From positions 1 through 57,145 of the forward strand of contig JAGVQJ010000135.1 in the NCBI GenBank assembly GCA_020051775.1: a stretch of DNA of 57,145 nucleotides, in the 5' to 3' direction. The translations under genes and the position numbers were made by a program. Below the pieces are notes generated by a model. That model was not told the origin of the DNA and searched no databases. It saw nothing but the letters and a program-made list of their open reading frames with translations. This document shows positions 17,160-23,388 of this stretch, in pieces. Each line of letters starts with the position of its first letter. Within the stretch, counting starts at the first letter, position 1. The DNA comes from Calditrichota bacterium. GTDB lineage: Bacteria; Electryoneota; B3-LCP.

Positions 17160-17480
17160 TTATTCGCCATAAACTATGATCGTATAGGTAGAGATGATAA
17201 AAAATAACGACCCTTGGCGATAGGTCACATGATGCAATTTGGTAATTTTCCCATCTGCCATAGCAGCTTCGATGCTCGCGTCGCCGGCCAATAGTATGCC
17301 GAGGAATGAAGTAGCTTCCGCCGTACCCATTTTATCCATATTGGGCGTGGTAGCTCCGTAGTAAGCCACATTAAGCATTGGAGCTTTCACATCAGTAAAC
17401 AGGGCTGGGGTCATAATGGGACCGGCACATCCAGATAGTAAAATAGCCAACAGGAGCAACGTTATGATTCGAGCTTTCAT
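17160..17480 (-). CDS. TRL-like family lipoprotein
   Basis: 106 residues from the ATG at 17480, chosen because CGGAGT lies 6 bases upstream and a lipoprotein signal (lipobox LLSGC) follows at once. The mature part has the TRL-family pattern: TDVKAP, repeated small-residue region, GILLAGDASIEAAMADGKITKLHHV, and a terminal TIIVYGE. TRL proteins are small lipoproteins named for a tRNA-associated locus. Their function is unknown. The prophage copy lies in a lysogenic-direction operon (repressor, zinc-ribbon membrane protein, TRL), so it is probably made in lysogens and displayed on the cell envelope. Its neighbour downstream is indeed a tRNA. Confidence 0.75.
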   Translation of the reverse strand: MKARIITLLLLAILLSGCAGPIMTPALFTDVKAPMLNVAYYGATTPNMDKMGTAEATSFLGILLAGDASIEAAMADGKITKLHHVTYRQGSLFFIISTYTIIVYGE

Positions 17481-17494
17481 GGGATACTCCGGGG

Positions 17495-17833
17495 TTAAAA
17501 CGACCAAACCGCCTTACAGTTTTGGCAATTCGCCTCAGTGGCTTTCTTTTTTAAGGTGAAACTGGCGAACACCCCCAGGCAAATCCAAAGTATCGCCACA
17601 GTCACGCCCAGGAAGATAAAACTGGCAGCTAAACCAATCAAAAAGCCTACCACTTTACCGCCATCTAAACCCGCCTTACGCTTTACTGTTTTTGTAGTTA
17701 TCTGACCCTTGGCCTGACAATGCGGACAGATCATTTCGGGACGTTGAACTGGGCTTTTAAGTCCAGGAAACATATCAAGAAAATCATCCTTAAGGCTCGG
17801 CATTTGAGGTTGTTCTGTTTTCGCCTTCATCAC
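17495..17833 (-). CDS. Zinc-ribbon membrane protein
   Basis: 112 residues. A soluble N-terminal part with CPHC (36-39) is followed by hydrophobic segments (about 62-95, GFLIGLAASFIFLGVTVAIL and on), and CQNC lies near the C terminus. The two CxxC pairs could form one zinc ribbon brought together across a helical hairpin. The start overlaps the repressor stop by 4 bases (ATGA), so it is translationally coupled. Found between repressor and TRL lipoprotein, it is a candidate lysogeny-expressed envelope protein, perhaps excluding other phages. No specific family recognised. Confidence 0.65.
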   Translation of the reverse strand: MMKAKTEQPQMPSLKDDFLDMFPGLKSPVQRPEMICPHCQAKGQITTKTVKRKAGLDGGKVVGFLIGLAASFIFLGVTVAILWICLGVFASFTLKKKATEANCQNCKAVWSF

Positions 17834-18372
17834 TCCTCCTTGTTTTTCCTCAAATCGAAAAGCACGTCTATGTAAAACCCCTTCGTTGGCTGGTAACGCC
17901 CCGGCGCGAATCGGATTCCCTTCAAGATAGCGATTTCCTCTTCCGTTACCCGCATTAAAAGCATCGTTTTTTCATCTGCCAGCAGGTCGGACAGGCCAGG
18001 AGGGATCTCTTCGTCTGCCTTTTGCTGATACTGTGCCTCGCTGTCACGAGCAATCTCCGAAGTTCTGAACCCCTCTACCGGGCCTAACGGTCGGGCGACC
18101 ATTCCCAAATCTATCATCCGCCTCACTGTTTCGCGCAAGTTCTCATTTCGCAGCCGATCCGGGGTTAATTCCCCCGTCTGTTTTTTGATCGCCTCAAAGT
18201 CATTGTAAAAATTGCAGTAGTTTTTTAGGGCGGTGCCTTTAGAAAATTCAGTTACGGTTTCGTGGTTGCCCACAACCCCAGTGCTCCCGAATCCCAATTC
18301 TTTAGATAGTTCCACCTGTGTTAGCCCAGCTAACTCCCTTAAATACTTTAAATTGTCATTTACGAGAGCCAT
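17830..18372 (-). CDS. XRE-family HTH transcriptional regulator (probable lysogeny repressor)
   Basis: 180 residues. The N-terminal HTH spans about 5-35 (LKYLRELAGLTQVELSKELG). The remaining helical region has no peptidase Ser-Lys motif, so self-cleavage of the LexA type is not indicated. It is divergent from the early operon and first gene of the leftward lysogenic operon, the standard place for a phage repressor. The 133-base divergent space holds the early promoter and the parS-like palindrome at 18387-18402, which may be its own operator or a host ParB site. The C-terminal fate domain is not recognised. Confidence 0.8.
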   Translation of the reverse strand: MALVNDNLKYLRELAGLTQVELSKELGFGSTGVVGNHETVTEFSKGTALKNYCNFYNDFEAIKKQTGELTPDRLRNENLRETVRRMIDLGMVARPLGPVEGFRTSEIARDSEAQYQQKADEEIPPGLSDLLADEKTMLLMRVTEEEIAILKGIRFAPGRYQPTKGFYIDVLFDLRKNKEE

Positions 18373-18386
18373 ACAGGGAAGATCTT

Positions 18387-18402
18387 TGTTTCACGTGAAA
18401 CG
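18387..18402. promoter_or_regulatory. parS-like palindrome in the repressor leader
   Basis: TGTTTCACGTGAAACG contains the perfect 14-base palindrome GTTTCACGTGAAAC and matches the widely conserved bacterial parS (TGTTTCACGTGAAACA) at 15 of 16 positions. It starts 15 bases upstream of the repressor ATG. Chromosomal ParB clamps load at such sites. No parA or parB gene is seen in the window, so a host ParB would be the reader. The alternative is a repressor operator that happens to look alike. Confidence 0.65.
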
Positions 18403-18440
18403 CAATAACAAACAATTCCTGAAAATTTCTGAGATTTTAC

Positions 18441-18469
18441 TTGACTTGTGATTGATTCTATATTAAATT
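18441..18469 (+). promoter_or_regulatory. Early rightward promoter
   Basis: TTGACT at 18441-18446, a 17-base spacer, TAAATT at 18464-18469, about 30 bases before the first early gene (18506, ribosome site GGGAGAAAG). It would be the prime target for the repressor. Confidence 0.75.
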
Positions 18470-18505
18470 AAAGGCGTCACTGATTCAATCAACCGGGAGA
18501 AAGTC

Positions 18506-18754
18506 ATGGCAAAGCAAGCGAAATGCACCGTCTGTAAGGTCCGTTGGACCTGGAAGAAAGATAAACCGCTTACGATTGAACACCAGGATGGGACGCTGAG
18601 CTATTTGAAATGCCCAACTTGTTTCGGGCCACTTGAACAGACCTCTCACCTTTGCATGTTCTCGATTAAATCAGCCGGTAAATTTCCCGGCCATTGGGTT
18701 CCAGCTACCTACAACAGCGAAACGCTCAAGCGAAGAGTAACTATCCCGGAATAA
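18506..18754 (+). CDS. Small zinc-finger-like protein, first early gene
   Basis: 82 residues with two Cys pairs, CTVC (8-11) and CPTC (35-38), spaced as in a zinc ribbon, plus further Cys and His. GGGAGAAAGTC lies before the ATG. As first gene after the early promoter and across from the repressor it could be an antirepressor or early regulator, but no family is recognised. The 121 bases that follow contain a broken stem built on GCCG/CGGC and ATCCC/GGGAT (18762-18810) and no further gene. Confidence 0.7.
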   Translation: MAKQAKCTVCKVRWTWKKDKPLTIEHQDGTLSYLKCPTCFGPLEQTSHLCMFSIKSAGKFPGHWVPATYNSETLKRRVTIPE

Positions 18755-18875
18755 ATCTAAAATCCCCCTGGCCGCCTTCTATCTTCGCAGGACGGCAGAC
18801 GACCAGGGATTCACAACCCAAAGACAGCTTAAGGCTCTCTTTGGCTCTAATCGGCTAATATACTCACTAATTAAG

Positions 18876-19097
18876 ATGAATGCAATGGAAAACACAAGAA
18901 AATTGTTAGACGCCAAGGAGCGTTCGGTTAGCCCTGCCGGGTCGAATGGTTTTGCCCTCTACGTCCCAGCCTTTGTAGCTGCCCTCATGGGCCCCAGAGT
19001 GTTCCGCAAGATCGAACAAGAGGGTGATGACATCATCATCACCTGCACCCCCGTTCGTAAACCAGCGCCTAAGCCTGCCGATGTTCAGCAAGGCTAA
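18876..19097 (+). CDS. Small protein of unknown function
   Basis: 73 residues. The middle (SNGFALYVPAFVAALMGPRVFRKIEQEGDDIIITCTP) has the look of a small beta-rich fold, and a Pro-rich tail ends it. It overlaps the next gene by 17 bases, which supports expression from the same transcript. The family was not recognised. The start could also be at the second Met (MENTRK), three codons on. Confidence 0.55.
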   Translation: MNAMENTRKLLDAKERSVSPAGSNGFALYVPAFVAALMGPRVFRKIEQEGDDIIITCTPVRKPAPKPADVQQG

Positions 19098-19371
19098 CCC
19101 GGAACTGATGCTGTTCCTGGCGGGATTTCAGGCCGGGCTACAACTCAGCGGCGTTAAAACCGTCTCCGGTGAAGACGCCTGGAAATTATCGGGCTACAGC
19201 CGGGCGTATTTCTACGCTCACATTTGGCCCCACTTGCCAAAAGTTGAATCCCCCGGTACCGGCCAGCGTGGCAAGCCAAAGGTTCACATCCGCGTCGTGG
19301 ATTTGGATTTCTGGATTAACGAACATATCGTCTATCCCAAAAAACTTACCCTCGGGAGGAAAGCCTCATGA
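19081..19371 (+). CDS. Excisionase-like HTH DNA-binding protein
   Basis: 96 residues from the ATG at 19081. The frame stays open upstream, but that part overlaps the previous gene and is not protein-like. The segment EDAWKLSGYSRAYFYAHIWPHLPK followed by basic GQRGKPKVHIRVVDLDFWI has the helix-turn-helix plus wing layout of MerR/Xis-type proteins that recognise a site and end in a 'DLDxWI' strand. Located in the early operon, it is a good candidate for the recombination directionality factor acting with the integrase. Stop and next start overlap by 4 bases. Confidence 0.6.
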   Translation: MFSKANPELMLFLAGFQAGLQLSGVKTVSGEDAWKLSGYSRAYFYAHIWPHLPKVESPGTGQRGKPKVHIRVVDLDFWINEHIVYPKKLTLGRKAS

Positions 19372-19565
19372 GATGGATCGAACTCAGATACGCCCTGGTG
19401 ATAGCCGGCCTGAGCAGCGTCGCCACATCCGCCGGGTGGTCATGGTTACCCAAGGCATTCATGACCTGGGTGACCGTCATGCTGGTTTCGGCCCTATTCC
19501 TGGGCCTGGCGATCTATTTGATTCGCGACATTCAGCGCACCCCCTCCGGGCATTCCGGGGAGTAG
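19368..19565 (+). CDS. Small membrane protein
   Basis: 65 residues starting in an ATGA overlap with the HTH gene. One or two membrane helices are visible (YALVIAGLSSVATSAGWSWL weak, FMTWVTVMLVSALFLGLAIYLI strong) with a short polar tail. It may act in superinfection exclusion or membrane targeting, but the sequence gives no more. Confidence 0.6.
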   Translation: MRWIELRYALVIAGLSSVATSAGWSWLPKAFMTWVTVMLVSALFLGLAIYLIRDIQRTPSGHSGE

Positions 19566-19638
19566 ATTTCAACTGCTGCTCGCCTATTCTCTCACCTAAA
19601 AAATTAATACATTTATTCTCCAAAAGCCACAATAATTC

Positions 19639-19656
19639 GAGGGACAATTGTCCCTC
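19639..19656. promoter_or_regulatory. 18-base perfect palindrome, probable operator
   Basis: GAGGGACAATTGTCCCTC is a perfect palindrome 20 bases before the ATG at 19677, in a 111-base AT-rich gap. The ribosome site CGGAGAG follows it. The size and position fit a dimeric repressor operator. A transcript would also form a 9-pair hairpin without a real loop, which is less plausible. Confidence 0.55.
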
Positions 19657-19676
19657 AATTTACAGCCGGAGAGTGT

Positions 19677-20186
19677 ATGTTTTTGGGCTTTACCGAATAC
19701 TTCCAAATCATCGCGCAAAGCGATCCTGTCCGCTTTCAAAACCTCCCCCTGTTAATTCATGACGCCCTGGCCCCTTCCGGCCCAGCCCTCTCTACCGTGC
19801 GTTCCTGGTTTAACCAAACCGGCAGCATGACCCTCCGCCATTTCCCCGACGTGATAAGACTCATGCTGCATCGCGGCTACGATTTATCCTCCCTGAAAAA
19901 TTACCTGATACAACTATTCGAGACTCGGCCCCGGCCCCGGCGTTCTTTGGACCGGTTGCTAAGGGATGCCCTTATTAGCCTGGGCCGAGTCCATCAGCTT
20001 GATTTGGCTGCCATCGAAGAGGCTAACCGCGTCGAACTCGGTACCGCCCAGCAGCTCGCTAATAATCTGATTGACTTGGGAGAAATCGGCCGGGACCTCC
20101 AGCAACAACTTATCGAAGCCACCTCCGGTCACACCCCGGAAGATCTGACCACCATAGAACTTAATCTACCCCAAGAAAGGAGATGA
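19677..20186 (+). CDS. Phage protein of unknown function
   Basis: 169 residues, mainly helical, starting after CCGGAGAGTGT. The first 80 residues resemble a DNA-binding or regulatory helical bundle (STVRSWFNQTGSMTLRHFPDVIRLMLHRGYDL). The C-terminal half has heptad-like Leu and Gln spacing (LANNLIDLGEIGRDLQQQLI). The palindrome just upstream suggests it is separately regulated. Family unknown. Confidence 0.6.
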   Translation: MFLGFTEYFQIIAQSDPVRFQNLPLLIHDALAPSGPALSTVRSWFNQTGSMTLRHFPDVIRLMLHRGYDLSSLKNYLIQLFETRPRPRRSLDRLLRDALISLGRVHQLDLAAIEEANRVELGTAQQLANNLIDLGEIGRDLQQQLIEATSGHTPEDLTTIELNLPQERR

Positions 20187-20189
20187 ACC

Positions 20190-20423
20190 TTGTATCTATC
20201 TGATTACGCCGCCCGCATGGGCGTGGAATTCCAGGCTGATGATTTCCAGCTATCCACCGCCTGCTATAATGCCCTAAAAGCCGACGCTGAAAGCAAGTCC
20301 GAGCAGGACATTGAGAATGATCCGGTAGGATTCGTTCAGGGCCAGTTCGCAATCATCGAAAGTTACCACGGCGCGCCCTTGTCCGTCTGCATCAAAAAGT
20401 TCTGGCAGTGGCTTACGAGCTAA
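20190..20423 (+). CDS. Small phage protein with TTG start
   Basis: 77 residues. AAAGGAG at 20176-20182 is spaced 7 bases from a TTG at 20190. The ATG at 20183 opens a frame that ends within a few codons, so TTG is preferred. The acidic, helical sequence has no recognised domain. It lies 3 bases after the preceding stop codon. Confidence 0.6.
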   Translation: MYLSDYAARMGVEFQADDFQLSTACYNALKADAESKSEQDIENDPVGFVQGQFAIIESYHGAPLSVCIKKFWQWLTS

Positions 20424-20431
20424 TCAACCAA

Positions 20432-20510
20432 TCCCCGGCGAAGGCGATTCGGTAGACACGGCAACCGATACACTTTAAGTTGCACGACGGAAGATAACCG
20501 TCGCCGGGGA
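20432..20510 (+). ncRNA. tRNA-like structured RNA candidate
   Basis: A 109-base gap between two small genes holds an 8-pair closing stem TCCCCGGC/GCCGGGGA, directly followed on the 3' side by a 5-pair arm with a 7-base loop (GACGG, AAGATAA, CCGTC), the geometry of acceptor plus T-arm. The 5' half contains GGTAGACAC, a typical leucine-tRNA D-loop run. However the T-loop lacks TTC, the D-stem does not pair, and the middle pairs either as TCGGT/ACCGA or GCAAC/GTTGC. It is likely a decayed phage tRNA or a structured leader, not a working tRNA. Confidence 0.4.
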
Positions 20511-20532
20511 CACTTAATAAGGGGGAAATATC

Positions 20533-20778
20533 GTGAGCATTTTAACGCCCGTCTGTAGTATCTGCGGCGACCCTGTCGAAAACCTGCACCATGCCGCGTT
20601 TGGGGCCTCTTTAACCAGCTATATAGGCGGCGACCAAGGAAAACCATCGCACGGTCTGATAGCACACCAGGAATGCGTTGACGACCTGGACTCCGACGGC
20701 ATACCGCCCGAGGAGACCAGGCGTCACGGAATCCAACCGGTCCCACAGCCCACCAGCGAGGACGACGATGCCGATTAA
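20533..20778 (+). CDS. Small Cys/His-rich protein with GTG start
   Basis: 81 residues from GTG after AAGGGGGAAATATC. CSIC (8-11) is followed by LHHAAFG and AHQEC with an acidic, Pro-rich tail, giving a C2-H-H-C set able to bind zinc. It overlaps the next gene by 11 bases. No enzymatic motif seen. Confidence 0.6.
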   Translation: MSILTPVCSICGDPVENLHHAAFGASLTSYIGGDQGKPSHGLIAHQECVDDLDSDGIPPEETRRHGIQPVPQPTSEDDDAD

Positions 20779-21040
20779 ATGCCCTCGGTGCGGCTATACC
20801 CGCGCTGATAATCAACTTAGCTGCTACGTTTGCCTCGTTGCCTCGGAGAAAAAAGATCACCCGCGTTTTCTTTCTGCTCGGTTCCCGTCGGGCCTACCTC
20901 GCGAGAGCGACAGAATTATCCCTCACGGCGGCCTGTTCGCCGAGGAGCTGGCAGACCTGCGGGACCAGGCACGTTTCGAGCAGAGCATGGACGATTTCCA
21001 TTATAACGAGCCCCTCCCAATTCCGATTGAAGACAAATAA
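20768..21040 (+). CDS. Small zinc-ribbon protein
   Basis: 90 residues from the ATG at 20768 (MPIKCPRCGYTRADNQLSCY). The open frame continues upstream but collides with the preceding gene. CPRC and CYVC pairs 13 residues apart form a textbook zinc ribbon, then a long polar tail. It overlaps the previous stop, indicating coupled translation. Confidence 0.65.
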   Translation: MPIKCPRCGYTRADNQLSCYVCLVASEKKDHPRFLSARFPSGLPRESDRIIPHGGLFAEELADLRDQARFEQSMDDFHYNEPLPIPIEDK

Positions 21041-21051
21041 GGAGCGCTCCA

Positions 21052-21219
21052 ATGTTTAAACCCTGCATAGTATGTGGATACTTAATCTGCACCGCACGAG
21101 ACATTTACTGGCACACCGTTGAACACAATGGAGAAACTTGCCTGATCCACGACGCCTGTGACACCGACACTGCAACTGATGCGAAATCCAACGATCCTAA
21201 CTATTTGACAGCGACTTGA
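21052..21219 (+). CDS. 55-residue Cys/His-rich protein
   Basis: ATG at 21052 follows AAGGAGCGCTCCA, a strong ribosome site, 11 bases after the previous stop. The product begins MFKPCIVCGYLICT and continues with H-H-C-H-C residues (TVEH, ETCLIHDAC), consistent with a small zinc-binding fold. It ends at the TGA at 21219 before the ERF gene leader. Confidence 0.6.
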   Translation: MFKPCIVCGYLICTARDIYWHTVEHNGETCLIHDACDTDTATDAKSNDPNYLTAT

Positions 21220-21359
21220 TATTTATCGGCATGTTTGTGGCCGCCGGATATAGCTGGCGACCTGTACTGAAGGGTGTTTATTACGACCGGCGACGGATTG
21301 AATACCGGCCGGTCATAACGGGATTAATGCAAACCACTACACAAAAAAGGGAGAGTACC

Positions 21360-22523
21360 ATGGGAGAAGTAAATCTAAATACCGGAGAAATCACGAAATC
21401 TCCACCCGATAGGTCAGAGGAGATTTCAGAACTGGCAAAAGCCCTATCTGCGGCGCAATCCAAAATGGAATCCGCACCGAAGGACACGAAAAATCTTTAC
21501 TACTCATCCGTCTATGCGTCACTTGATAGCGTCTGGAAAACCATACGAGATCCGCTCACTTCAAATGAGTTATCCGTGATACAGCAAATTATCCCTGACA
21601 CGGAAAAAGTGATCGTCAAGACAATTCTATTACACACCTCGGGGCAATGGATTTCCAGCACGATCATAATGACTCCGGGGAAGCGCGTCAAGGACGGTCC
21701 CTTTACTCCCAGCCAAGACCCGCAATCATGGGGATCATGCATCAGTTACGCTCGGCGCTATGCGTTAATGGCTATGGTCTGCCTCCCAGCAGAAGATGAT
21801 GACGGGAACGCGGCTGCTGGATCGGATAAGAAAAATGACCAGAAACGCCCCGAAGCCAAAAATCCTCCGCCCCCAAAATCGCCGACCAAACCCGCCGCTC
21901 CCCACTGGATCGAAAACGAAGCCACCCGCAAGAGTTTCTGGAAAACTGTGTATGATAGCGGATTGGATGAGAACACCGCCCATGCCGCCCTAAACGTCAA
22001 GTCACTTTCCGAGTTCAAGGGGACAAAAAATGAGGCCTATGCGATCCTAAAGCAATGGAAGATAGACCACCCCAATCCCGCCAACCCGGACGGCGGAAAC
22101 GGAAGTCAATCAACGCCGTCACCTGCAGCAGCCGCGCCGCCCCCTCAACCACCCCAAAAAGCCCCTCCCGCCGACCCGATAAATATGGACGAGCCGATAG
22201 GCGCTGATCAAGGCAAATTGCTCCGCAATACTCTGGTCGGTTGGCTCCGTGCGGATGGGGGAATTAAGGTCAAGGAAGTGCACGATGCGGTCGCCCTGCG
22301 CTACGTGCAAATAGCAACCGGAAACGACGGCTACGCTGACGTGAGCCGCCGTGACCTCCAACTGCTCTTGGACGCCAGTAAAACCCGTCTAAATCTACTG
22401 CGAGATGCTCTGGAATTTATCCAGAACTTGCCCGACATGAAGGTCCCATCCGAGCTGGCAAAATATATCGCGGAAAACGAAACGCCGGCGCCTGCTACAG
22501 CACCAGCAGGAACGCTACTATAA
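21360..22523 (+). CDS. ERF-family single-strand DNA annealing protein
   Basis: 387 residues from the ATG at 21360 (MGEVNLNTGEITK), preceded by AAAGGGAGAGTACC. The frame is open earlier but without ribosome site or protein-like sequence. The ERF domain covers about 15-165: LAKALSAAQSKMESAPKD, YYSSVYASLDSVWKTIRDPL, and the signature DPQSWGSCISYARRYALMAM. A Pro/Ala-rich linker (170-290) leads to a helical C-terminal domain. It anneals complementary single strands for phage recombination and end repair, working with the nucleases and helicases downstream. Confidence 0.9.
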   Translation: MGEVNLNTGEITKSPPDRSEEISELAKALSAAQSKMESAPKDTKNLYYSSVYASLDSVWKTIRDPLTSNELSVIQQIIPDTEKVIVKTILLHTSGQWISSTIIMTPGKRVKDGPFTPSQDPQSWGSCISYARRYALMAMVCLPAEDDDGNAAAGSDKKNDQKRPEAKNPPPPKSPTKPAAPHWIENEATRKSFWKTVYDSGLDENTAHAALNVKSLSEFKGTKNEAYAILKQWKIDHPNPANPDGGNGSQSTPSPAAAAPPPQPPQKAPPADPINMDEPIGADQGKLLRNTLVGWLRADGGIKVKEVHDAVALRYVQIATGNDGYADVSRRDLQLLLDASKTRLNLLRDALEFIQNLPDMKVPSELAKYIAENETPAPATAPAGTLL

Positions 22524-22533
22524 CCCCACAGCA

Positions 22534-22564
22534 GCCGGGGTCGTCACACGCTGACGGCCCCGGC
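22534..22564 (+). other. Intergenic stem-loop between ERF and replication genes
   Basis: GCCGGGG (22534-22540) pairs with CCCCGGC (22558-22564), extended inward by CGTCA/TGACG. It is a long GC stem in the 55-base gap, with the next ribosome site (AGGAGA) just after it and no T-tract. A role in transcript processing or partial termination is possible. Confidence 0.5.
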
Positions 22565-22578
22565 ATAGGAGAATCTGG

Positions 22579-23388
22579 ATGAGTCGTCAACGGATCATAA
22601 AACCCGAATTCTGGGCATCAGAGCGAGTCGCCGACTGTACGCCGAACGCTCGGCTACTGTTCATCGGTTTACTGAACTTTTGTGACGATAACGGCATCCA
22701 TCCCCACTCCGCCAAGACTTTGAAAATGGAAATATTCCCTGGAGATTCCTTCACACTCCAGGACATCGAAAACATGATAGAAGAGCTTCTAAAGGGGAAT
22801 CCAGAAGAGAGATTATTGTACGATTATGTTATTGATAATAAAAGATATTTGCTTGTTACTGGCTGGCATCGTCACCAAAAAATTGAGAAAAAATACTACC
22901 GTTACCCAACCCCAAATAATATCCTTTCATTCTACGATTATTCGGAGAACATTCCTATACTATTCCCCGACCATTCGGCGACCATTCGGCGACCAGTATT
23001 AGACCGTTCGACTCCAGAGCTAAGCAGAAGAGAAGAGAAGAGTAAACATAAACCAGCTACCCTACCGGAGGAGGAGGAGCCTCCAGGACGCGCGCGCGAG
23101 GGAAACGGGGGTGAAAAAGCTCAGCTAAGCTTTGCTGGCTTTGCTTTTAACGATGAAGAAATAAAACTACTCGCCAAGAATGCCGGCACAACCAATTTGA
23201 AGCTGATCAAAAAACTGCTCGCCCAGGTTGAGGGGGAAATTCAGGCCAAGTTGCGCGGCGCGCCCTACTCAAAAAACCGCATGGGGGTGTTTAAATATGC
23301 CTCGAAAATCATCACCGAGCTTTGCGCTGAGCATGATGATAAATTCCTGGACAACAAGGGTTACCCACCTATGGGATTCGGCGGATAA
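22579..23388 (+). CDS. Phage replication protein, DnaD/helicase-loader-like
   Basis: 269 residues. The N-terminal winged-helix-like region (1-120; RIIKPEFWASERVADCTPNARLLFIGLLNFCDDNGIHP) is the common start of phage replisome organiser proteins, followed by TGWHRHQKIEKKYYRYP, an acidic, variable linker and a helical C-terminal domain. It lies directly before dnaB, with stop and start adjacent, so it probably brings the helicase to the origin. A repeated TTCGGCGACCA at about 22974-22993 lies in the linker coding and could be an origin-type or replication-slippage repeat. Confidence 0.75.
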   Translation: MSRQRIIKPEFWASERVADCTPNARLLFIGLLNFCDDNGIHPHSAKTLKMEIFPGDSFTLQDIENMIEELLKGNPEERLLYDYVIDNKRYLLVTGWHRHQKIEKKYYRYPTPNNILSFYDYSENIPILFPDHSATIRRPVLDRSTPELSRREEKSKHKPATLPEEEEPPGRAREGNGGEKAQLSFAGFAFNDEEIKLLAKNAGTTNLKLIKKLLAQVEGEIQAKLRGAPYSKNRMGVFKYASKIITELCAEHDDKFLDNKGYPPMGFGG

